Source of the DNA: Desulfobacteraceae bacterium | Lineage (GTDB): Bacteria > Desulfobacterota > DSM-4660 > Desulfatiglandales > Desulfatiglandaceae | DNA: 11,956 bases | Direction of reading: 5' to 3' | NCBI GenBank assembly: GCA_030611815.1 | Contig: JAUWPC010000071.1 | Coordinates: 1 to 11,956 of the forward strand | Shown: piece after piece, positions 7,288 to 11,956 of the stretch | Position numbering within the stretch: position 1 is the stretch's first letter | Layout: each line of letters opens with the position of its first letter | Program-made: the position numbers and the translations under genes | The notes under the pieces: generated by a model | The model's input: only the letters and a program-made list of their open reading frames with translations | Told to the model about the DNA's origin: nothing | Databases searched by the model: none

Positions 7288-7487
7288 CAAAAGTTGTAAC
7301 TACTCAGGTGGGTAGGCTAAAGGCTGAAGACTGTTAGGAAAAGCGGAAATACGGCGCATTTTGAAGCAATGTTTGGTGCGAGAATCGGCTGTTTCTCCGC
7401 CAAAGTGCGGCAATCGTGCTCTTCTGACCTCTTCAGCCTTCAGCCTAAACAGCTTCAGCCTGACTACGTGAGTAGTTACCAAAAGTT
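7288..7487. mobile_element. MITE of IS66 type, 184 bases, with 8-base target duplication
   Basis: The element spans 7296-7479. Its ends are a perfect 11-base inverted repeat, GTAACTACTCA (7296-7306) and TGAGTAGTTAC (7469-7479). Each end is flanked directly by CAAAAGTT (7288-7295 and 7480-7487), an exact 8-base target-site duplication. The inverted similarity extends inward imperfectly: AGGCT and GGCTGAAGACTGTT on the left correspond to AGGCTGAAGCTGTT on the right, with the left end carrying one extra 7-base AGGCTAA unit. IS66-family ends begin with GTAA and make 8-base duplications, which fits. No transposase is encoded, so it would need one in trans. It lies between the amidohydrolase promoter candidate and the lytic transglycosylase start, and its right duplication ends 38 bases before that start codon. 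Recent insertion is suggested by the intact duplication. Confidence 0.8.
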
Positions 7488-7511
7488 CAGGGTTCTGAAA
7501 ATCATTGATCT

Positions 7512-7518
7512 GAGGGGG
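7512..7518 (+). promoter_or_regulatory. Ribosome binding site fixing the TTG start of the lytic transglycosylase gene
   Basis: GAGGGGG lies 6 bases before the TTG at 7525, which opens directly onto a lipoprotein signal peptide. The ATG at 7369 further upstream in this frame lies inside the mobile element, has no ribosome binding site, and would put 52 unrelated residues before the signal peptide. Confidence 0.7.
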
Positions 7519-7524
7519 TTTCAG

Positions 7525-8166
7525 TTGGCGTTATTCAAAACCCGGTGTCTCGCATCTCTCCTGTTAGCAGAATGCTTCCTATTTCTCCTTTTTCATGGGT
7601 GTGCCGGCACGCCCCAGCCCAAACGAATAGATAATGTGTGTGAGATCTTCAGAGAACATTCCGATTGGTATGAAGATGCCTTTGAGTCATACCAACGGTG
7701 GGGCATTTCGATACCCGTTATGATGGCCATTCTGCACCAGGAATCAAAGTATATTGATGATATCAGGCCCCCACGCACCACCTGTTTGTGGATTTTCCCG
7801 GGGCCGCGGCCATCGTCCGCTTATGGATATGCCCAGGCACTGGATGGCACGTGGGAGGAATACAAGGAAAGCGCCGGCAGTTTCTGGTCTGACAGAGATG
7901 ATTTTGGGGATTCCATTGATTTTGTAGGGTGGTATTGCAATCTGAGCTCAATGAAATGCGGGATCTCCAAGCAGAATGCACGTGATCTCTACTTGGCCTA
8001 TCATGAAGGTCGTGGCGGTTTCAACAGGAAGACCTATAGAAACAAGGGATGGTTATTGAAGGTAGCCAACAAGGTCCAAAGAAGGGCAACCAAATATAAA
8101 AGCCAGTTGACTTCCTGTGAAGAAGAGTTCAGGAAGGGATGGGGTTGTTGTCTCTGGCCTTTTTGA
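7525..8166 (+). CDS. Lytic transglycosylase-like lipoprotein (SLT-fold)
   Basis: With the TTG start at 7525 the product has 213 residues. It has a signal peptide with Lys5 and Arg7, a long hydrophobic run and a lipobox ending Leu-Phe-His-Gly-Cys26, so it should be membrane-anchored, probably in the outer membrane facing the periplasm. The mature part has the order of SLT-type lysozyme-like lytic transglycosylases, which cleave glycan strands to leave 1,6-anhydroMurNAc ends: catalytic Glu73 in ILHQESKY (70-77), SAYGYAQ (98-104) at the GLMQ position, and AYHEGRGGF (158-166) at the AYNAG position. A Cys-rich tail (CEEEF..GWGCCLWPF) is unusual. The stop overlaps the ribosome binding site of the following regulator gene, so they form an operon. 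It lies opposite a class A PBP, which fits coordinated wall synthesis and opening. The residue at -3 of the lipobox (Phe) is non-ideal. Confidence 0.82.
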   Translation: MALFKTRCLASLLLAECFLFLLFHGCAGTPQPKRIDNVCEIFREHSDWYEDAFESYQRWGISIPVMMAILHQESKYIDDIRPPRTTCLWIFPGPRPSSAYGYAQALDGTWEEYKESAGSFWSDRDDFGDSIDFVGWYCNLSSMKCGISKQNARDLYLAYHEGRGGFNRKTYRNKGWLLKVANKVQRRATKYKSQLTSCEEEFRKGWGCCLWPF

Positions 8167-8181
8167 GGAGGGAAGACGCAA

Positions 8182-8871
8182 GTGCAAGGAAATCTGAATA
8201 CTATCTCCGGAGCCCATCTTTTTAAGGGCCTTCCTGAAAATCAGCTCAGGGAAATAGAAGGGATCACTGTTGGCAAGCGTTTTAAAAGGGGTGATGTCAT
8301 TTTTTCTGAGGGGGATGATGGCGACGGCTTTTTTCTGGTTGCATCCGGGCTGGTAAAAATCTTTAAGTCTTCACCAGATGGGAAGGAGCAGATTCTGCAT
8401 ATCTTAGGCCCGGGAGAACCGTTTGGCGAGGTTCCTGTGTTTTCCGGTCAGCAGTTTCCGGCCAGCGCTGAGGCTATTGCCGAATCGCGTCTTATCTTTT
8501 TTCCCAGATCTGCATTTGTTGCCCTTATAACGGCAAACCCTCCTCTTGCACTCAATATGCTTGCGGTTCTCTCTATGAGGCTCCGTCAGTTTACCGTTCA
8601 AATAGAAAATCTTTCCCTCAAAGAGGTTCCCGGACGTCTCGCCACATATCTGGTCTATCTTGCAGGTGAACAGAAAAGGGATGATTTTGTTACTCTCAGC
8701 ATATCAAAGGGTCAGCTTGCAAGCCTTCTCGGTACGATACCGGAAACCCTTTCACGGATATTTGCCAAGATGAACAGCCAGAACTTAATCGAAGTAAAAG
8801 ACCGGAATATCAAACTCCTCAACCTTCGCGGGCTGGAGGAGCTTGCAAGACATGGAAAGGATTTGGAATGA
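8182..8871 (+). CDS. Crp/FNR-family transcriptional regulator without cysteines
   Basis: The GTG at 8182 has a strong ribosome binding site (GAGGAGGGA, about 8 bases away) that overlaps the stop of the transglycosylase gene. The 229-residue protein has an N-terminal cyclic-nucleotide-binding-like beta-barrel (about 12-115, GDVIFSEGDDGDGFFLVASGLVKI), a dimerisation helix (about 120-148) and a winged helix-turn-helix (170-215). The recognition helix reads Pro187-Glu-Thr-Leu-Ser-Arg192. The E-x-x-S-R pattern is that of FNR, which reads TTGAT half-sites, whereas CRP has R-E-T-V-G-R. There is no cysteine anywhere, so an FNR iron-sulfur cluster is excluded. At the CRP phosphate-binding site (GELGLF..ERSA) it reads GEVPVFSGQQFPAS with no Arg, so ordinary cAMP binding is doubtful. 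A DNR/NnrR-like nitric-oxide or haem sensor, or another ligand, is possible. It precedes a nucleotide cyclase gene by 18 bases. Confidence 0.92.
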   Translation: MQGNLNTISGAHLFKGLPENQLREIEGITVGKRFKRGDVIFSEGDDGDGFFLVASGLVKIFKSSPDGKEQILHILGPGEPFGEVPVFSGQQFPASAEAIAESRLIFFPRSAFVALITANPPLALNMLAVLSMRLRQFTVQIENLSLKEVPGRLATYLVYLAGEQKRDDFVTLSISKGQLASLLGTIPETLSRIFAKMNSQNLIEVKDRNIKLLNLRGLEELARHGKDLE

Positions 8872-8889
8872 AGGGAAAAAGGACTTGAG

Positions 8890-10068
8890 ATGAAAAAATA
8901 TTACAAGGAAAGATTTGAGGCTCAACGCCGCGTTGGGAGGAAACTCGCCTCAACAATGGAAGTTAATAAGATCTTAGAAAAGCTGAGAGAGGAAGCAAGG
9001 AATATGGTTCCCACGGCCATGGAGGCATGCATTCTCATGATTGATCCTGACGCCCATAAATATACCCGTCCACTCCAATGTGCCCTGTATGATAAACCCA
9101 TTAATTGCATCTCCTGCAAAAGAAAGCGCCACGTAATCCAAAAGGCCATAACCCGGAAAAAGGGGGTTGTAACCTCTCAGAGTGAACCTGTCACAAGACC
9201 CGATGGTACCCTTGTGGAAATCGGCCCGGAAGCAGCTATCCCGATATTTGTTAATGATGAGATCCTGGCGATTATTAGTGTAGTCGCTAAACCCGGTACC
9301 CGCTTCACCAGGAAAGATTTCTACATGATAAAGGACCTCTCCGAAATAGCCGGTAATGCTATTTTAGCCGCCAAGAGACATTGGGAGATAACCCAGGAAA
9401 AGATCGGGATCAGTCAAATGCTCACCCATCTCTCACCATTTGTACCTCAGTCTGTCCGGCGCATAGTGGAGAAAAACCCTGAGATGCTGAAGCAGGAAAA
9501 GGAAAGTAAAGAAGTCACCGTCCTGTTTCTCGATCTGGAGGGCTACACCAAGCTCAGCGCAAGCCGATCAGAGATCGAGGTCAATAAGATGGTTGAAAAA
9601 ATGTTTTCCAGTTTTGTGGATCCCATCCACAGGTCAGGTGGAGACATTAACGAGACTGCGGGAGACGGGCTTATGATCATCTTCAAGGATGACGATGCCA
9701 AGACAAACGCCTATCATGCAGTAAAGGCCGCCCTTGATATCCACGAGAGGAATGGCGCAATAAACAAGAGGTTTCGGGAAAATTTTGAACCGATAAGTGT
9801 GAATATCGGCATCAATTCAGGTGTCGCATTAGTAGGCATGACCACATTTAAGGGTTCTTTAGATACCCGCATGACCTATACTGCAAGCGGCCCGGTAACC
9901 AACCTCGCCGCCCGCCTGGCAGATTATGCAAAGGGAGGCGACATTCTGATAGGAGAAGAAACTAGAAAAATGATTGATGGCCTGTGGCCGGTGTTTGACC
10001 AGGGCCTTGCTCATCTAAAGGGTATTGAGAAACCGCTGAGGGTCTATTCGCTACTGAAGAGTTCGTAA
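8890..10068 (+). CDS. GAF domain-class III nucleotide cyclase
   Basis: The ATG at 8890 follows AAGGA by about 8 bases and the regulator stop by 18. The 392-residue cytosolic protein has a GAF sensor domain (about 20-165), a linker helix (PFVPQSVRRIVEKNPEML, 183-200) and a class III cyclase domain (206-388). The metal-binding aspartates are Asp215 in VTVLFLDLEGYT and Asp259 in ETAGDGLMIIF. The transition-state residues Asn338 and Arg342 are in VTNLAARL. The residue that selects adenine is normally Lys in KxxGD; here it is Glu255, as in guanylate cyclases. The second selecting position is Thr329 (RMTYTASG) where adenylate cyclases usually have Asp or Thr. The product could therefore be cAMP or cGMP. 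The GAF domain holds Cys47, Cys64, Cys73 and Cys76, the last two as CxxC, hinting at metal or redox sensing. It is the third gene of the plus-strand operon, and its product is a natural candidate ligand for the upstream regulator. Confidence 0.9.
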   Translation: MKKYYKERFEAQRRVGRKLASTMEVNKILEKLREEARNMVPTAMEACILMIDPDAHKYTRPLQCALYDKPINCISCKRKRHVIQKAITRKKGVVTSQSEPVTRPDGTLVEIGPEAAIPIFVNDEILAIISVVAKPGTRFTRKDFYMIKDLSEIAGNAILAAKRHWEITQEKIGISQMLTHLSPFVPQSVRRIVEKNPEMLKQEKESKEVTVLFLDLEGYTKLSASRSEIEVNKMVEKMFSSFVDPIHRSGGDINETAGDGLMIIFKDDDAKTNAYHAVKAALDIHERNGAINKRFRENFEPISVNIGINSGVALVGMTTFKGSLDTRMTYTASGPVTNLAARLADYAKGGDILIGEETRKMIDGLWPVFDQGLAHLKGIEKPLRVYSLLKSS

Positions 10069-10107
10069 CTGACCGGGTATGAACTTAGGGCTCACAAATA
10101 ATTTTAC

Positions 10108-10135
10108 TTGACAGGGAAGATTATCCGGATATAAT
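10108..10135 (+). promoter_or_regulatory. Consensus sigma-70 promoter with near-zero leader
   Basis: TTGACA at 10108-10113 and TATAAT at 10130-10135 match the consensus perfectly, with a 16-base spacer. Transcription should begin at about 10141-10143, and the ATG of the next gene is at 10145. No Shine-Dalgarno sequence precedes that ATG (ACCTCTAT), so the mRNA is expected to be leaderless or nearly so. Confidence 0.75.
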
Positions 10136-10144
10136 TACCTCTAT

Positions 10145-11287
10145 ATGAAATCTATCAAAAACAGACTCCTAAACATTGAATTGCCCCCCAAACGTTCCGC
10201 TTTCCTTTGGGGTCCTCGCAAAACCGGCAAAACCTATTGGATTAACAGGCATTTTTCTGACTCAATTCTAATTGATTTACTCAAGACCGATCTGTTTGCG
10301 GACTACGCATCCCGTCCGTCATTGCTCCGCGAGCGTTATCAGGGGCATAAGGGGCTTATTGTCATCGATGAAATCCAGATGGTTCCGGATTTGCTCAATG
10401 AAATCCATTGGGTCATTGAGAATACCGATGTTTCCTTCCTGATGACAGGATCAAGTGCGCGTAAACTGCGGCGCGGACACGCAAATCTGCTTGCCGGTCG
10501 TGCCTGGCGATATACTATGACTCCGCTAACCTGGGCTGAAACAGAAGGTTTTGACCTGGAGCAGATTATCATTTCAGGTCTTCTGCCCCCGCATTTCCTG
10601 TCGCCCGATCCCATCCAGGATCTCAGGTCGTATGTGGCGGACTATTTGAAAGAAGAAATCGCGGCCGAGGCTGTCACACAGAACATCCCGGCATTTGCTG
10701 AGTTTCTTAGGGTTGCCGCACTGACTTCCGGTGAATTACTCAATTATACCAATGTTGGCAGGGAGACTGGTGTCAGCGCCAAGGTAGTGAGAAACTATTT
10801 TCAGATTTTAGAAGATACGTTGTTAGGCTTCAGAGTTCCGCCCTGGCGCAAGGCAAAAAACCGGCGGCTCATTGAAACTGAAAAATTTTATCTCTTTGAT
10901 GTGGGGGTGGCCAATTATCTGGCACGTCGCATGCCTAAAGCCGGCACTCCCGAATTCGGTCATTCTTTTGAACACTATATCTTGATGGAACTAAAGGCAT
11001 ACCAGGCTTACCGAAATCCTGAGCTTGATATTCGATATTGGCGCACCAGCACCGGTTTTGAAGTGGACTTCATACTTGGCGACATGAATGTGGCCATAGA
11101 GGTCAAAGGAACCCAGAGAGTGCATAGCGGACATGCAAGGGGTCTAAAGGCCCTGTTAGAAGAACATTCCGTAGAACGTGCGATTATTGTTTCACTGGAA
11201 AAGGAGCCAAAAAGACTGGAATCCTCTTTGGAAGTGCTCCCGTGGCAGATCTTCCTTGAGGCATTATGGTCAGGGGAACTGGTTTAG
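10145..11287 (+). CDS. AAA ATPase with C-terminal DUF4143 domain
   Basis: The 380-residue protein has an N-terminal ATPase domain of the AAA_14 group. Walker A is GPRKTGKT (23-30), Walker B is LIVIDEIQ (71-78, with Asp75-Glu76), and the sensor-like FLMTGSSARKL is at 98-108. A wing-helix-like region (LLNYTNVGRETGVSAKVVRNYF, about 198-219) is followed by the DUF4143 domain (about 200-370). Its conserved Glu276 (FEHYILMEL), Asp308 (GFEVDFIL) and Glu319-Val-Lys321 (AIEVKG) resemble a PD-(D/E)xK nuclease-type core. The family is widespread in bacteria and archaea, often in many copies and patchily distributed, and its function is not established. The gene has its own promoter and is not part of the cyclase operon (76-base gap). 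Lack of a ribosome binding site and the patchy family suggest it may be a mobile, self-contained unit, which is inference. Confidence 0.9.
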   Translation: MKSIKNRLLNIELPPKRSAFLWGPRKTGKTYWINRHFSDSILIDLLKTDLFADYASRPSLLRERYQGHKGLIVIDEIQMVPDLLNEIHWVIENTDVSFLMTGSSARKLRRGHANLLAGRAWRYTMTPLTWAETEGFDLEQIIISGLLPPHFLSPDPIQDLRSYVADYLKEEIAAEAVTQNIPAFAEFLRVAALTSGELLNYTNVGRETGVSAKVVRNYFQILEDTLLGFRVPPWRKAKNRRLIETEKFYLFDVGVANYLARRMPKAGTPEFGHSFEHYILMELKAYQAYRNPELDIRYWRTSTGFEVDFILGDMNVAIEVKGTQRVHSGHARGLKALLEEHSVERAIIVSLEKEPKRLESSLEVLPWQIFLEALWSGELV

Positions 11288-11297
11288 CGGAAAGGAT

Positions 11298-11355
11298 GAA
11301 CATCGAACATCGAACGTCCAGGTAAGCGAAGACTCCGACATCGAATGCGGAATGA
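11298..11355. repeat. GAACATC heptamer repeat block after the AAA gene
   Basis: Three tandem seven-base units (GAACATC, GAACATC, GAACGTC) occupy 11298-11318, starting 11 bases after the AAA gene stop. Related sequence, ACATCGAATGCGGAATGAGA, follows at about 11338-11357. The block lies between the convergent AAA and Cys-rich genes. The remainder of the gap to 11432 contains no gene or strong terminator that I can see; a weak GCAGG/CCTGC stem lies near 11425-11441, at the end of the Cys-rich gene. Confidence 0.6.
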
Positions 11356-11432
11356 GAAGTCTCTCCTCCCTGGCTACCAGAAGGTTTTCATCCGGGATAA
11401 AAGCACGTGGTCCACTCAGGCCTTGCAGGCTG

Positions 11433-11648
11433 TTATCCTGCCGTTGCCCCTTTTGCCTCTCTCTCAAGACGGTATCTCTTTGCGCTCTTTCGGCACATCT
11501 CCCAGATTATGCACTCGGAGCGGAACTTGCAATAGGTGCAGGGATCGGTGCAGGCCTCGCAGTCCTCGAGGCATTCCTGACAGTAGCCGATCGCCATCTT
11601 CTGGCACTGGACAAAGGCCTGACGGCCCGGGTGATATCTGCATTCCAT
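11433..11648 (-). CDS. Small cysteine-rich putative zinc-binding protein
   Basis: The 71-residue protein begins MECRYHPGRQAFVQCQK and carries ten cysteines and one key histidine: Cys3, His6, Cys15, Cys23, Cys26, Cys30, Cys33, Cys37, Cys40, Cys46 and Cys52. The spacing C-x2-H-x8-C followed by C-x2-C pairs resembles a B-box-type zinc finger followed by a second Cys cluster. A basic tail ends the protein. No signal peptide is present, so it is probably cytosolic. Iron-sulfur binding is an alternative. The ATG at 11648 has only a weak upstream purine stretch (GGATAAAG). It lies 47 bases after the stop of the membrane-protein gene on the same strand, so the two are likely co-transcribed. Density and order of cysteines argue against a chance frame. 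Function is unknown. Confidence 0.75.
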   Translation of the reverse strand: MECRYHPGRQAFVQCQKMAIGYCQECLEDCEACTDPCTYCKFRSECIIWEMCRKSAKRYRLEREAKGATAG

Positions 11649-11682
11649 AATTCTTTATCCGTCATTAGCCGCTGCGCTACAA

Positions 11683-11708
11683 CAATCATCAATCGTCAAT
11701 CATCAATC
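11683..11708. repeat. Heptamer tandem repeat CAATCNN overlapping a stop codon (second copy)
   Basis: Units CAATCAT, CAATCGT, CAATCAT, CAATC run in phase. The TGA stop of the minus-strand membrane-protein gene (11696-11698) lies across a unit boundary, just as at 5839-5841. The last three residues of that protein (Ile-Asp-Asp) are encoded by the repeat. Confidence 0.75.
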
Positions 11709-11956
11709 TCTCTGGTCCACCCAGATTTGATAATTATGAAAAGAAGCGCTGCCAAGAGATAGAACATCATAAAGCCTAAGTGAGCGATATCGATGAATAA
11801 TGTAAACCCCGGTGAAAAAACAACGTCGGGGAGGTTTTTGAGAGCCCTGAAGATCCCCGTTATAACGATTCCGGCCAACAATACTATCCTCACATAGGCA
11901 GAGGCGGTTAGACTGAATTCACGTCTACCTGTAAGAAAATAATCTAAGATGCAATA
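11696..11956 (-). CDS. Integral membrane protein, partial (5' end outside the window)
   Basis: The frame is open from the right window edge to the TGA at 11698-11696, giving at least 86 residues. A GTG at 11893 could start a 65-residue version, but the sequence before it (YCILDYFLTGRREFSLTASAY) is protein-like and continuous, and there is no good ribosome binding site at the GTG, so a longer protein is more likely. Two membrane helices are visible: VRIVLLAGIVITGIF and a longer one, AHLGFMMFYLLAALLFIIIK, joined by a loop (RALKNLPDVVFSPGFTLFID). The C-terminus is short, charged and derived from a heptamer repeat. I do not recognise the family. Confidence 0.65.
   Translation of the reverse strand, partial: YCILDYFLTGRREFSLTASAYVRIVLLAGIVITGIFRALKNLPDVVFSPGFTLFIDIAHLGFMMFYLLAALLFIIIKSGWTREIDD

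Noticed and set aside
7242..7295. tRNA-like features near GGGTTCAA
   Set aside because: A T-loop-like string and a small hairpin are present, but no acceptor stem, anticodon arm or cloverleaf can be formed.
7300..7482. Minus-strand 60-residue frame in the divergent region
   Set aside because: Almost entirely within the MITE and its inverted ends, with no start signal; best explained as chance reading of the element.
7499..7511. FNR box before the transglycosylase operon (autoregulation)
   Set aside because: A single TTGAT half-site is present in ATCATTGATCTGAG but no matching ATCAA half-site at the required spacing.
11507..11692. Minus-strand 61-residue frame rich in Ala, Pro, Arg and Ser
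   Set aside because: Shifted shadow of the Cys-rich gene; composition is typical of an out-of-frame reading.
11178..11762. Plus-strand 194-residue frame crossing the AAA gene end and the Cys-rich gene
   Set aside because: Starts inside the AAA gene, runs through the GAACATC repeat and is antisense to the Cys-rich and membrane genes, whose proteins are much more convincing.

Overview
The window looks like a chromosomal segment of a Gram-negative bacterium of moderate G+C. There are lipoprotein signal peptides on both strands, a bifunctional class A penicillin-binding protein, GTG and TTG starts beside ATG, and intergenic gaps full of short repeats. The gene mix (MtaD-like deaminase, RimK-like ATP-grasp enzyme, FNR-type regulator beside a GAF-cyclase, AAA/DUF4143 protein, Cys-rich mini-protein) and the repeat types suggest a deltaproteobacterium (Desulfobacterota). 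That placement is inference; there is no rRNA or other marker here. No rRNA, tRNA or CRISPR was found.

Left half, minus strand, read from about 7155 down to 118: an MTA/SAH-type amidohydrolase; a RimK-like ATP-grasp ligase; a 1054-residue class A PBP whose ATG shares one base with the ligase stop codon; then, after a 328-base repeat-rich gap, an outer-membrane TPR-like lipoprotein broken by a one-base frameshift. The PBP carries all catalytic motifs plus an apparent insert of about 215 residues inside its transpeptidase domain.

Centre, 7156-7524: a divergent control region. It holds a candidate minus-strand promoter and a 184-base non-coding mobile element (7296-7479). The element has perfect 11-base terminal inverted repeats beginning GTAA and an intact 8-base target duplication (CAAAAGTT), which are the hallmarks of an IS66-family MITE.

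Right half, plus strand: a tight three-gene unit (7525-10068) encodes a lytic transglycosylase lipoprotein, a cysteine-free Crp/FNR-family regulator and a GAF-class III nucleotide cyclase. The cyclase has Glu where adenylate cyclases have the substrate-selecting Lys. A separate AAA-DUF4143 gene follows. Its promoter matches the sigma-70 consensus and lies so close to the ATG that the mRNA should be leaderless. At the right edge, on the minus strand, are a membrane protein cut by the window end and a 71-residue cysteine-rich putative zinc protein.

Two themes recur. First, cell-wall enzymes of opposite action (PBP synthase, lytic transglycosylase) are divergently arranged with lipoproteins, so the locus may coordinate peptidoglycan growth, possibly with nucleotide signalling. 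Second, several gaps contain unrelated short repeats with a 7-base period, some of which supply the stop codon of the adjoining gene.
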